Origin: Brevibacterium zhoupengii
Lineage (GTDB): Bacteria > Actinomycetota > Actinomycetes > Actinomycetales > Brevibacteriaceae
Direction of reading: 5' to 3'
DNA length: 64,000 nucleotides
Assembly: GCF_021117425.1 (NCBI RefSeq)
Contig: NZ_CP088298.1
Span: 2,790,001 to 2,854,000, forward strand
Part shown: one piece after another, positions 8,778-18,087 of the stretch
How positions within the stretch are numbered: position 1 is the first letter of the stretch
How the letters are laid out: the number at the start of each line of letters is the position of its first letter
The notes under the pieces: generated by a model
The model's input: the letters and a program-made list of their open reading frames with translations, nothing else
Databases searched by the model: none
What the model was told of the DNA's origin: nothing
Translations under genes and position numbers: made by a program

Positions 8778-8996
8778 CTACGTTTCGTAGAACTTCCGTT
8801 CGGCAGCGTCCTCTTTCATCGGCTGGGCGGTCTTGCGCAGTTTGAGCTTATGGGGTCTCCCGGTTGGCTCGGTTGTGTGGGTCACAGGCAATTCTTGGGC
8901 ATCGATCATCGCCTAGATGTGCTGCCGGCGGGCTCGGCCAGTGGGCAAGTCGATGAGCGTTGATCTGCCGCTGCCAGAAACGACCCTAAGTGCTCA
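8778..8996 (-). pseudogene. decayed reading frame with a P-loop-like stretch, identity unknown
   Basis: Reading the minus strand gives a sensible frame from about 8996 to the stop at 8778, interrupted by one stop (TAG) in the middle. Its first part reads SGSGRSTLIDLPTGR, which resembles a Walker A or loop region. The second part is Lys/Arg-rich and ends RKFYET. It has no start codon of its own that makes sense. It lies in an 820-bp stretch without intact genes, next to the IS630 remnant, so a mobile-element fragment is likely. I cannot name the family. Confidence 0.35.
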
Positions 8997-9044
8997 CAGC
9001 CTTCACACCCACAGCCGGTGAACGATATCCACCAATCATCTGAG

Positions 9045-9386
9045 TCATGCTGCGGTCACCAGAAAAGGCACAGATATCAAAGGTACCCCCGAGGGCGAAT
9101 ATTCAGGGTCGTTGGAGAATCTGAATGTCTCTGCCTTTCATGACTGGGTCCCGTATTCGTGCCAGGCCCGGGCCACAGTAACTTCCAGATGCTTGCCCAG
9201 CAATCGCGAGGACCAATGATTGAGGCCGTATTTCTCCGGTGGCGTCGCCAACTTGGTGGTGACGATGTCGACGTGGTCGCGTCGCTTCGCCCCACGCGAG
9301 CGCGCACTATCGCCGAGTGCGGTGATGCATGAGTCGGCATAGCGGGCCCAAAACTTCGGCGCTGTCAATTCTGACGGGTCCGATCA
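9045..9386 (-). pseudogene. IS630-family transposase remnant
   Basis: The minus strand encodes an N-terminal to middle fragment of an IS630-type transposase: FWARYADSCITALGDSARS, then TPPEKYGLNHWSSRLL, then TVARAWHEYG. This matches the family pattern of an HTH followed by PP(E/K)..G..HWS(S/T)RLL and TVARAWREYGVQPW. The frame then hits TGA (9138-9140) where the family has PW, and continues in the same frame with KAETFRFSNDPE before ending at 9045. The DDE catalytic region is absent. No terminal inverted repeats were found. Confidence 0.75.
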
Positions 9387-9500
9387 GCTCGCCGATGCCT
9401 GTGTTCACGACGCCATTCGGCGAACCAACAACCTTGAGCGGGCGCCAGTCTCAGGGCTTGCTATATTAGTTGTGTTTGAAATTAGAGTGCCACATCGGGA

Positions 9501-10292
9501 TCATTTCTGGACGAGTGCCCACCACATCTCAGAGGTCTTTCGTTTGAAATTGTCACCCTCTAACTCGGGGAGCGCCCGTGCCGTTGCATAGGCAAGCGCA
9601 AGTACGGCTGAAGCATTTCTCGACCTGAGTAGTCCGAGTTCGTCGAGGAGCTCGGTGTAGTCAGCTGGCAAAATCGCGGCTTCAGAGAGAACCTCCTGAA
9701 CGCAAAGGTCTGCGATGACACGCCGCTTCGGGCCCTTCAAATGTTCTCTCCTGTAGCGAGCTTCGATCGCTCGCACTTTCGCCTGTCTAGCACCAGTCGA
9801 AAAAGACAAGTTAAGATCACGACACACCGCGGCAAAAACGGATGGGACTGAGACTGAAGTAGCTTCCACCCATTGCTGGCTCAGATCGGGATCCCGTCGA
9901 ACCTTCTGAGCTGCCCGAATTAGTGAGTTCATATAGCCCTCGACCTGATTCACGAGTCTCTCGACGGCGTCATCCCAATCGATCGGCTCTTCCCCGAGCC
10001 AATTGCTATAGAAAATTAAGGCACTCTTGTTATCTTTATGCTGTCGAGCAGTCCTTAACATGTAAACCGATCGTGTTGCATCTTGGCGTTTCCCGAATAC
10101 CCCGATCGCAGAGAGGAACGAAGCATCTTCTGCAAGCGTCTCGCGAAGTGCCACGTATGACGAAGATACGAAAGAATCGAAGCCATCGGCTCCGGAGTTT
10201 GAACGAGGCAGCTCAATATTTAATCCCACCTCGCTTCCGAGGAGGAGTGAACGAAGTTGCTCGTATTGGACGATAAAATCTGAAATCGTCAC
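9501..10292 (-). CDS. unrecognised 263-residue partner of the STAND-like NTPase
   Basis: I do not recognise the family. The product is 263 residues, apparently mostly alpha-helical, with no signal peptide, no TM helix and no obvious catalytic motif. A basic stretch (ARYRREHLKGPKRRV) lies in the middle. It starts at GTG 10292, overlapping the NTPase gene stop by four bases (GTGA), so the two proteins are translationally coupled and probably work together. Base composition is close to that of the NTPase gene and lower in GC than the backbone. It could be an effector, sensor or assembly partner; nothing in the sequence decides this. Confidence 0.7.
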   Translation of the reverse strand: MTISDFIVQYEQLRSLLLGSEVGLNIELPRSNSGADGFDSFVSSSYVALRETLAEDASFLSAIGVFGKRQDATRSVYMLRTARQHKDNKSALIFYSNWLGEEPIDWDDAVERLVNQVEGYMNSLIRAAQKVRRDPDLSQQWVEATSVSVPSVFAAVCRDLNLSFSTGARQAKVRAIEARYRREHLKGPKRRVIADLCVQEVLSEAAILPADYTELLDELGLLRSRNASAVLALAYATARALPELEGDNFKRKTSEMWWALVQK

Positions 10293-13200
10293 GCGCGATT
10301 CCCGTGTTTGAACCCAACCGGCTCGGCTACAGCACCCGTCGACAACTTGAAGCCCACAGTAAATTGCGCGATGGACTGGTTCTTAGCCACCTCCCCCGAT
10401 GCAAAAAATCTGAGAGGATCGAATCGCACGGCTGTGCCGAGCTCGTTGACCCAAAGCTCCCCGCCTCGGCCTTGCGCCCATCGGACGCGGCCCGAATAGG
10501 TTCGAGCGTGCCCACGCTCGTTGGCAATTAAATTCGTTGTGTGAAGGCGCCGCGTGAGCTGACGCGTTGCTTCCTGAGTTGCCCGGAATTCGAGGCGAGC
10601 ATCCGGGTAGTCACCACCGATGAAGGCAAGCATTGCACTTACATAATTCAGCCGATATGTGTCAGGCAGCTCAACGCCATCGAGACTTGCGATCACGTGG
10701 CGAAGGTATCTTGCTTCATGTTCTGTCATGTACAAAGGAACACGTTCCCCGTGAAGCAAATCGGAACCAGTAGCTCGCTTCCAGGCAAGGTTCAATAAAA
10801 GATTCGCACACCGCCAATCCCGGAGAGTCGCTGGAGAATTCTCCAGCCGGGTTAGGGCTTTGGCCTCGCCGTCTCCGCCATCACGAGCGTCAAACTGCGC
10901 AAGAAAATACGTAGCAGCAGGATCCTCGTTGACATCAAGTTCGGCCAAATAATGCCAGACTGCCTCGTCATTCTTTAGCAATCCCTCTAGTGTTGCGCTT
11001 CGGTCGTCAAGCTGAGCACGTTTTGCAGCTGAAACCGAATCTCTATCAACTGACTCAATCATCGCGAGCGCCGATGCCGCCCGGTCCACTCGTTCCGATT
11101 CTGATAAGACGCCCGACCGAAGTGCGTCTCTGGTCGCCCAAGCAAGAACGTCGATTGGATGCACATTTGTGGGATCGATAGCGAGCGCGCTCTTCACAGC
11201 GTTGAAGATATCATCGAGACGAGTCGCCAAACCGAGATTATCCGCAGTCGCATCTTTCGAGTTGGTCACCTCGTGGGTAATTGCCCCTAGCGTCGAGGCC
11301 AGCTCTACAGCAAGCGACAATCGAATCATTCCGCGCATAGTGTCGTCCGCAAGAACCTCCTCAAGCGTGTCACGGTTACGCTCCAACAGTAGAATTCTTT
11401 CGTCTGTCGTCGTATTCGTTTTAGTCTGTTGCCAATGCACGTGGGCCCGGATGAGTGCTGATTCTTGTAGGACAAGTCGCGGACTTATAGTAGCGTCATT
11501 TTCCCGCCGTAGACGAAGCGACTCTGAAAAATCGAGGTAATACGGCCGAAACCTCATATCTGACGCATTCGCACCCACCACCTCCAACAATTGAACTAGG
11601 AAGCTGACCTCGTCTGCAGACGAATAACCAACGGTCGTACGCACATTTGCAATAATCGTCTCGACGACTTCTGCCTCAACCGAGAGTGGAACTTCGTGCT
11701 GAGCCAAGAGAATTGCTTCCAGCCGCGAACGAGCGACGAGCGACAACTCTCCCGTTTCATCTTCGTCATCGCGAATGATGTCGTAAGCGGTGAGAGCAGC
11801 TCTGATTGACTGCGAACCCTGCCGACCAATAGTTCGAAGCACTAGGTCCATTGGAACTGGCAAGCCATATCTCCCTGCCACGATCACGATTGTCGTGACT
11901 CTCTGGATTCCGCTTCGGTCATCGAAACTCGCGTCATACAACTCTGACTCATCAACGAGAGAGCCCTCATTTACAGGCAAACTGTAACCAGCTGCAGCGA
12001 ATGCCGCTTCCAACGCAGTCATTCTGCTTGATGCTTCTCGGACCTCGTTGTCTTGTGACGTCAGTTCGCGAAGCCCTCGTTCAGCTGCCCGCATCTCGGA
12101 CGCAAGCCCATGCCGCAGGGAGTGTTCCGTTTCCGGCAGCGCGCGATACAGAAAGCCGAGGAAGCTTGAGTCAACTGGCCCCAGTTTTGGCGTAATCTCA
12201 ATGCCAAAATTGCCGAGAAGCCTTGTGATTCTTCGAACCTCCCCATCGCTAAGCACAGCCGGAGCCTTGATAGCATCAGGCTCGGATGTCTTTTGCCAAT
12301 AAGTTGACCCAACTAGGACAACTTTTCGACCGCGGGCATGTAATCGCCGCGCCAGCGACTCGTATTCAGACGCATCAGTCATGCCGTCCCAAATAAAGAC
12401 AACTGCGCGGGCTCCCTCGTCTTGGGACCATTGTGCAAACTTCTCTATGTCGTCGAACGAGGGCCTGGAAGTACGACGCGACTGGTGCAACACAGCAGCC
12501 CGTCCACTCGCGGCAATCTTTACTGCTAGAGCTGCGAGAGCAATTGACTTCCCTGTCGAGGTTTGACCAGCAACCACGATCGGGCCGAAGGCATTAGGAT
12601 CCTGGATAAAATCATTCACCTTGATTTCAAGCTGGTCTTCGAAATCGCGTTTTAGATTCATTCCTGCGGAAAGACCCGACCAGCGCGGCGCACCGTCGGG
12701 AGCGCCCATGAATGCTCGAAACTCTTGATAGCGTGAAGCGCTTGATCCAAGCGACGGCGGCTTGAGCAAATCAAGATCAATTGGTCGTGCTGAGCGGCGA
12801 ACTTCATTCCAAGTAGCTATGTCAATTGGGACGAACTTGTCGCCAATCGGAATGACGTGCGACGATTTTTCGGCACCGAATCGGTCAGGAATGGCGCCCT
12901 TGTTACCAAGTTCAGATAGCGCGGATTCCAGCGATTCTATGTGAGGTACTAAAATTTCACGCGCGATAAGATCGTCTACGAACTCATCACGGTCGTGCTT
13001 ATACGCAGAAAACAGGTGAACTTGCCCCATGGACAGCTGGGAAAGTATTGGCATTAAGTCTTCAGGCTTAAGGGGGTCTTCCTTTCCCCACCCTTCGATA
13101 ACTATCACGCCGCGGGGGGTGATAGTCTCTGCTGATAAGCGGCTAAGCTCCTGAATGGCCGAGCTCTTCCGAATCGCGCGAGTAACTGCATCCGCCCCCG

Positions 13201-13486
13201 GAAGTTCCTCTTCGGGGAGCATTAGCCCTCCAAACAGGTGCCTAATCTGAAGTTCGCGGGTTGAGCGCGAGGGTACTGATCGCATTGCACCAAATCGCTG
13301 CACACCCCGACTGGGACTAGCAAACAGCTCACCGATCTGCGCCTCCACCCGTGAGGTGTATATTCCGCTCCAGCCGTAACCTGTCATCGCGGATGTCTCA
13401 CCGACATCGTCGCAACCAAGAATCAAAAATGCTGGGCCGCCGGCTAGCATCGCACCCAGATCAAAACGATCCATTGAGCCCCCCAT
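10289..13486 (-). CDS. large P-loop NTPase, STAND-like, with unknown N-terminal domain and helical C-terminus
   Basis: This 1065-residue protein starts at ATG 13486 behind AGGAG. Residues 1-230 form an uncharacterised N-terminal region with hydrophobic beta-strand-like segments (FLILG near 20, GVIVIEGWGKEDPL at 126-139, VHLFSAY at 156-162). This arrangement recalls SIR2-like or similar Rossmann effector domains, but I cannot assign it. A P-loop NTPase follows: Walker A AGQTSTGKS at 306-314, Walker B VVFIWDG at 362-368, and a VVLVGSTY strand near 389, as in STAND ATPases. Residues about 430-1065 are helix-rich, possibly TPR-like repeats serving as a sensor. The protein is coupled to the next gene and is of low GC content. 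Defence function is inferred from architecture and setting. Confidence 0.8.
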   Translation of the reverse strand: MGGSMDRFDLGAMLAGGPAFLILGCDDVGETSAMTGYGWSGIYTSRVEAQIGELFASPSRGVQRFGAMRSVPSRSTRELQIRHLFGGLMLPEEELPGADAVTRAIRKSSAIQELSRLSAETITPRGVIVIEGWGKEDPLKPEDLMPILSQLSMGQVHLFSAYKHDRDEFVDDLIAREILVPHIESLESALSELGNKGAIPDRFGAEKSSHVIPIGDKFVPIDIATWNEVRRSARPIDLDLLKPPSLGSSASRYQEFRAFMGAPDGAPRWSGLSAGMNLKRDFEDQLEIKVNDFIQDPNAFGPIVVAGQTSTGKSIALAALAVKIAASGRAAVLHQSRRTSRPSFDDIEKFAQWSQDEGARAVVFIWDGMTDASEYESLARRLHARGRKVVLVGSTYWQKTSEPDAIKAPAVLSDGEVRRITRLLGNFGIEITPKLGPVDSSFLGFLYRALPETEHSLRHGLASEMRAAERGLRELTSQDNEVREASSRMTALEAAFAAAGYSLPVNEGSLVDESELYDASFDDRSGIQRVTTIVIVAGRYGLPVPMDLVLRTIGRQGSQSIRAALTAYDIIRDDEDETGELSLVARSRLEAILLAQHEVPLSVEAEVVETIIANVRTTVGYSSADEVSFLVQLLEVVGANASDMRFRPYYLDFSESLRLRRENDATISPRLVLQESALIRAHVHWQQTKTNTTTDERILLLERNRDTLEEVLADDTMRGMIRLSLAVELASTLGAITHEVTNSKDATADNLGLATRLDDIFNAVKSALAIDPTNVHPIDVLAWATRDALRSGVLSESERVDRAASALAMIESVDRDSVSAAKRAQLDDRSATLEGLLKNDEAVWHYLAELDVNEDPAATYFLAQFDARDGGDGEAKALTRLENSPATLRDWRCANLLLNLAWKRATGSDLLHGERVPLYMTEHEARYLRHVIASLDGVELPDTYRLNYVSAMLAFIGGDYPDARLEFRATQEATRQLTRRLHTTNLIANERGHARTYSGRVRWAQGRGGELWVNELGTAVRFDPLRFFASGEVAKNQSIAQFTVGFKLSTGAVAEPVGFKHGNRA

Positions 13487-13513
13487 GATTCTCCTAGCTG
13501 CCGTCCAGCATTG

Positions 13514-13541
13514 ATCCTACCGTGAGGCAATACACAAACAA
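13514..13541 (-). promoter_or_regulatory. candidate promoter of the NTPase operon
   Basis: On the minus strand TTGTTT (13536-13541) and TAGGAT (13514-13519) are separated by 16 bp, about 28 bases upstream of the NTPase start codon. The boxes are a fair fit to a sigma-70-type promoter. The stretch from 13487 to about 13740 holds no gene and is the only upstream space available to this operon. Confidence 0.35.
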
Positions 13542-13739
13542 CGACAAGACACCACTCTAGTTTCCGCACATGCTCCCACTCTGCAGATGCCGGTTTGGAG
13601 GTTGCAGTACCCACGCTCTCGTTTGCAACAGCCGTGTCAACAGCCAATTGCAGGGTTCGACATTAGCGGAGCCTAGGACAGCACTTGCCTCGCAAGTCAG
13701 AATCGAAATATATAGCACGAGATCCGCGGCCGACGAGCT

Positions 13740-14187
13740 CTTAACGATTTTGTGATGTGGTTCGTATGTTGATTGCCAGCTTGGTGTTGCCCCGCCGCTT
13801 GACGGTCAATCAGAGAGAGCGCGATGGGAACGACTGCATTGTCAGTCATGGGTCTCAGCGTTCCGAAGATCGCCCTCGTCACGTAGAAGACCACCAGCAA
13901 TGAGACGTCGAATTAAATGCTGAAAACCAACCTCAGCAGTTCGACGCCCCTCAGGATACTGACTGCGCGCGCACTGCGCTGCGGTCGAAGCCGTCGACCC
14001 ACACACCATTCGGCAATGTGACAAGTGTGCGCACCACTGCGTGCAGCCTGGCCAATCCCTCGACCAGTCGCGCATCGTCAGTCATTGATGCCGCCAGCAA
14101 CGGTATAGATACAATGGCTAAACCTTCGGCAAAGTTCGAGAATGCGTTCGCGCTCCAAAGCACACTGAAGGCGCGACTAAGTGACAT
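13740..14187 (-). pseudogene. MFS transporter pseudogene, truncated and frameshifted
   Basis: The start (ATG 14187) encodes a normal MFS N-terminus: VLWSANAFSNFAEGLAIVSI, then LVTLPNGVWVDGFDRSAV, the loop between TM2 and TM3. A frameshift near 13953 and an internal stop (TAA) follow. The next recognisable part, LLVVFYVTRAIFGTLRP and a QAGNQHTNH segment, matches TM4 and the following loop of efflux permeases. The remaining two thirds are missing, and the sequence ends near the promoter of the low-GC NTPase operon. The break therefore probably marks the edge of the acquired segment. It starts 22 bp after the UbiB-family gene. Confidence 0.7.
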
Positions 14188-14208
14188 GCGTTCAGCCTAC
14201 TGGCGGAA

Positions 14209-16224
14209 CTACCCCAGCCCTTCCCAGACCATGCGTTGGCGCATCGCAGGCGCCAAAACCAGAGCGGCAATAACGCTGCCCACTAGCAGCACCCACGCCC
14301 CGAAGTACGTAAACAACTTGAGCTCGGGTGCCAAGGCCGGCCCGAAGTCGGCAGCCATGAGGATGACTCCGCCGAGGATCAATGCCGTGGAGACGATCAC
14401 CTGGATGAACTGTTCGACCGTCGACTTCAGCAGGTTCTTGATCATCGAAATGTTCAGACCACTCGTACCGACGTCCAGGGTGCCATCCTGCAGGTGGCCG
14501 GCGATGCGTGAGAGTTGTCCGGGCAGCTCCGCCAGCTGCGGGGCCACGGCTGCTCCGTAGAGAGCGGCCTCGTGCACATCAACGCCCAGTCCCCCGACCT
14601 CGCGCAGAAGGCTGCGACCGTTCTGCGTCACCAAGGTGAGCAGATTCAGCTCGGGGTTGAGCTTCGTGATCGACCCTTCCAAGGTGCTGATCGCACGGAA
14701 GGCTGTCGCCACAGAAGCGGGCATGGGGAATCCGAAATCGACGACGAAGTCGATGAGCTCACCGAACAATGCCGCCGAGGTGGACCCGGGCATTCCGTCG
14801 CCGTACTTCAGCAGAATCTGCCCGATCTCTCGTTGCAGCTCCCTCAGGTTGACGTCACTGGGTGTTCCGAGGAGGTCGAGGATCGCGGCCGTCGCCGCTT
14901 GGGAATTCTGAGAGTCGAAGGCCATGAGCAACAGGGCGATCGCTCGGCGGTCGCGTTTGTCGATGCGCCCCACAGCGCCGAAGTCCACAAGGCCGGCACG
15001 CCCAGCGGGCGAGATAACGATGTTTCCGGGGTGTAGGTCGGCGTGGAAGATCCCCTTGCCCAGAACCTGCCGGACGACCATGAGAAACAGGTCCTGGGCG
15101 ATCTCGTCCCTGGCCAGCTCCGAGAGGTTCTCGATGACCTCGGTGGCATGGGACAGGGGAACGCCTTCGATGAGGTCCATGACGATGACGAACTCACCGG
15201 AGTACTCCTTGTACACACGCGGGATGCGCACCATCGAATCCGTACCCGCAGTAGATCGTCCCGTCTCATCGGCCTTACGCAGAGCCTCGATGTGGGAGAG
15301 CTCCCCGCGGTAGTCGAGTTCGCCCTGGAGCGAGTCGACGAAGCTGCGTGCCAGCTTCCCAATGCCGACCTTGCTGGCCCAGTCGGTGGATCGTTCAAGG
15401 CGCTCGGCCAGGCTGAGGACGATATCGCAGTCGGCCCTGACCTGTTTACGGATCTTCGGACGTTGCACCTTCACCGCCACGACTCGGCCCTCCCACGTGA
15501 CCGCACGATGGACCTGCGCAACCGAAGCGGCAGCGAAGGGAACCTCGTCGAACTCCTCGAACACCTCGGCGACGGGCCTGCCCCACTGGGCCTCGAGCTG
15601 CCCTTTGACCTCAGTGAAGGGCACCGGCGGGACACCCGCTTGCAGTGTCGAGAACTCTTCGACGAATTCGTGCGGGATCATGTCACCGCGGGTGGCGATG
15701 AACTGTCCCAGCTTGATGAAGGTGACGCCTGCTGCGGCCAGAGCGTCACGGGTCGTCGATGCGATCTCACGCAAGGACACGCGCAGCGTCGGGATCCGTG
15801 GCTTGAGGTAACGGGAGAGGCCAAACTGGATGAGGATCTTCTGAATCTGGGCCAGGCGGCTGAAACGGCGGTACCAGGTGGGGATCTTCGGCGCAGACCG
15901 TAACAGCGAAGTCAGAGATCCTGTCGGCATAACGAGTTCGATGGCCAGGAGCACGAACATCTGGATGACGATGAACCAGGCGAAGAGCAGCAGGAAAACC
16001 ATGGTGGCGGGGAAACTCATATCCAGTGTCGGATATTGGCCTCCCTCGGAGATTCCCAGCAAGCGGAATGCCTGGAGAGTGATCGGCCAGATCGAGAGCC
16101 CCATGACGAGGGAGACGACGATATTGCGGGCGGCCCCTGTACCGGTGAACATCATGCGCCGGACAAGGAATCCGACGATGACCGCGTTGATGAGGCCCAA
16201 ACCGATGGAATAGAGGATCGTCAC
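14209..16224 (-). CDS. ABC1/UbiB (AarF) family atypical kinase, membrane-anchored
   Basis: This 671-residue protein has three N-terminal TM segments in the first 100 residues. The UbiB kinase-like core follows: KLGQ near 171, the Ala-rich loop AAASVAQVHRA, VAVKVQRP with the ATP-binding Lys, the catalytic FHADLHPGN and the metal-binding LVDFGAVG. Two TM helices lie at the C-terminus (about 610-665). UbiB proteins act in isoprenoid-quinone or lipid metabolism as ATPases. Actinobacterial members without ubiquinone have unknown targets. It is longer at the N-terminus than E. coli UbiB. No operon partner other than the decayed MFS gene is seen. Confidence 0.92.
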   Translation of the reverse strand: MTILYSIGLGLINAVIVGFLVRRMMFTGTGAARNIVVSLVMGLSIWPITLQAFRLLGISEGGQYPTLDMSFPATMVFLLLFAWFIVIQMFVLLAIELVMPTGSLTSLLRSAPKIPTWYRRFSRLAQIQKILIQFGLSRYLKPRIPTLRVSLREIASTTRDALAAAGVTFIKLGQFIATRGDMIPHEFVEEFSTLQAGVPPVPFTEVKGQLEAQWGRPVAEVFEEFDEVPFAAASVAQVHRAVTWEGRVVAVKVQRPKIRKQVRADCDIVLSLAERLERSTDWASKVGIGKLARSFVDSLQGELDYRGELSHIEALRKADETGRSTAGTDSMVRIPRVYKEYSGEFVIVMDLIEGVPLSHATEVIENLSELARDEIAQDLFLMVVRQVLGKGIFHADLHPGNIVISPAGRAGLVDFGAVGRIDKRDRRAIALLLMAFDSQNSQAATAAILDLLGTPSDVNLRELQREIGQILLKYGDGMPGSTSAALFGELIDFVVDFGFPMPASVATAFRAISTLEGSITKLNPELNLLTLVTQNGRSLLREVGGLGVDVHEAALYGAAVAPQLAELPGQLSRIAGHLQDGTLDVGTSGLNISMIKNLLKSTVEQFIQVIVSTALILGGVILMAADFGPALAPELKLFTYFGAWVLLVGSVIAALVLAPAMRQRMVWEGLG

Positions 16225-16401
16225 CCGTCAGCCCTTCTGTCGTTCGATCAGATGCGCGCTTACTGCACGTTGGCTCTGTTGTGCGCCGTCACCAGCCTAG
16301 TTGATGTGGCGGGCGATGAGATTGAGAGTTCGCAGTGCATCGAGGGATGGGCGGTTGGCCGATCAGTACGTACTATTGAACCAACGCCAAGGGAGGTCGA
16401 C

Positions 16402-16578
16402 ATGAATCACGACTCCAATCAAGAATTACCTGATCGCAAGGAACTGCGGGAGCCGTCCCAAACTGATGCTCCGCCCAGTGACTGTAGTCTCTCCGATCTG
16501 ATCTCGATGAACGATGATCAAGATGTCCGCTTCGAACCGGAAAGGCTCGGACTTCGAGCGCGCGTTGTCGATATCTGA
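16402..16578 (+). CDS. small acidic hypothetical protein, 58 aa
   Basis: ATG 16402 follows a strong GGGAGG (16391-16396) with five bases between. A TACTAT -10-like box lies at 16371-16376. The product is rich in Asp, Glu, Pro and Ser, contains one Cys, has no TM helix, and ends with RLGLRARVVDI. It stands alone, divergent from the UbiB-family gene and convergent with the TRAP operon. The good RBS supports expression. The family is not recognised, and a truncated gene cannot be excluded. Confidence 0.5.
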   Translation: MNHDSNQELPDRKELREPSQTDAPPSDCSLSDLISMNDDQDVRFEPERLGLRARVVDI

Positions 16579-16665
16579 CAATCGGCGTCAGCACCCAGAC
16601 CAGTCCTGAGCTGGTCGACTTGCCGGGGAAGTTGCCACAAAGCTTCGCATCAGCCCTAAAGGTGC

Positions 16666-17949
16666 TCACTCCGGGCGGTGGCCTGCCATCGCCTTGTCGA
16701 AAAGCTCGGCGCCGAGGTCGTCGTAGTTCGCGTCCTTCGGGTACCACTCGTCCAGTGAAGCGAAGTCGCCCTTGTCGTCGTAGCCGAGCTCGGAGACGCT
16801 CTTCTGCCAGTCCTTCGCCGCCGAACCCAGCGTCGTCGGAGCATCAGGAACGCCTGCCTTGTCCGCAGTCTTATCGGACAGTGTCTCTGCGTACTTCGCC
16901 ATCTGCTTCTGCACGTCGTCGTCGAAGGGTTCGACGGATCCGTCGTTGGCCTTCGCTTCTTCAACTGCCTTCGCCTTAGCGCCGATGACAACTTCCATCA
17001 TGGTGCTGAAGGTCGTGGACATCGAGTCGAAGATGACCTGCTGGTAGGCCACCGGCAACTCGGAGTACTTCTTTCCGGCGGTGATCGCACCAGCCGAGCG
17101 GGCGATGCCTGCGTCGGCGGCGACTCCGATGTGGGGCGCAACTTCAAACGTTCCGGCTTCGACGTTGGGAGCGAGCTGCCCGAGATCGCAGTCGACGGTC
17201 CCCCGCTGCAGCGCCTCGTACGTCTCTGGGAACGACAGTGAGACTGGGGTGGCACCGAGATCAGTCACCTGTTTGCCGGCCGCGGCCGATCCGACGCGGA
17301 TCTGATTGCCCTTCCAATCCTCGGCGGAGCTCATCGGCTTCGAGCACATCGTGGAATACCCGCCGGCCGCGAGCATCGGGATGAGCGGGACGAGACCCTT
17401 GTCTTCGAACTCGGCGAGCACCTCTGGTGTCTCCCAAGCGGCCTGGACGCCGGCCGCGTTCGCTGCGAGGTCGCTGGCCACTGGTGAGGAGGGCAGCGTC
17501 GACATGGCCGTACCGATTGCATCGAATGCGGGATATTCGGCTGGGGTGTAGGACGGCAGTGTGAATGCGAGGTCGACTCGACCATCGGCCAAAGCATCGT
17601 CAACGTCGGCGTAGCTCGCGATCGCCTGGCCCCACACGATGTCGACGGTGATCTTCCCGCCGGAGCGCTCTTCGATCGCCTTCTTCACGTCGAGCCCATT
17701 CGGCGCCAGGATCGAGTTCTCCGACATGGCCGAGGGCTGGAACTTCAGGGTGACCGGGTCGAGATCGGCCAATGCCTTGTCGATGTCCTCCTGCGAGGCC
17801 CCGGCGGTGAACCCCTTCCCTGCAGAGCCTTCCGTATCCGATTTCGAGTCGCCTCCGACCGATCCGGCGCATCCGGCCAAGAGCGCCAGCGACGCGACTG
17901 TCGCGACGGCGGTGAGAGGGCGGACAGATGCCGACCGAATGCGATTCAT
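16666..17949 (-). CDS. TRAP transporter solute-binding lipoprotein (DctP family)
   Basis: This 427-residue extracytoplasmic binding protein has a lipoprotein signal (hydrophobic LTAVATVASLALLAGC, Cys at residue 28) and a DctP fold. Known relatives bind carboxylates and similar acids through a conserved Arg. It is the last gene of the TRAP operon. The 138-bp gap from the DctM gene contains a TATGAT-like box (17986-17991, minus strand) within AGATCATAGATCT, so the binding protein may have an extra promoter that lifts its level above that of the permeases. Confidence 0.9.
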   Translation of the reverse strand: MNRIRSASVRPLTAVATVASLALLAGCAGSVGGDSKSDTEGSAGKGFTAGASQEDIDKALADLDPVTLKFQPSAMSENSILAPNGLDVKKAIEERSGGKITVDIVWGQAIASYADVDDALADGRVDLAFTLPSYTPAEYPAFDAIGTAMSTLPSSPVASDLAANAAGVQAAWETPEVLAEFEDKGLVPLIPMLAAGGYSTMCSKPMSSAEDWKGNQIRVGSAAAGKQVTDLGATPVSLSFPETYEALQRGTVDCDLGQLAPNVEAGTFEVAPHIGVAADAGIARSAGAITAGKKYSELPVAYQQVIFDSMSTTFSTMMEVVIGAKAKAVEEAKANDGSVEPFDDDVQKQMAKYAETLSDKTADKAGVPDAPTTLGSAAKDWQKSVSELGYDDKGDFASLDEWYPKDANYDDLGAELFDKAMAGHRPE

Positions 17950-18087
17950 GGGACCCCTTTGAACAACGACTGAGAGTTTCCTTAGATCATAGATCTGAAT
18001 GAGTCCACCCTGTTATGACTCCCCTCACACAGTGCGGAAGCCGTTGATCGGCACAGTCCACGGCAGGGTGAGCCACCTCGGCGAGGA

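Noticed and set aside
8655..8963. 102-codon + strand frame
   Set aside because: It covers the start region of the lipase gene and the decayed minus-strand frame; no RBS or motif.
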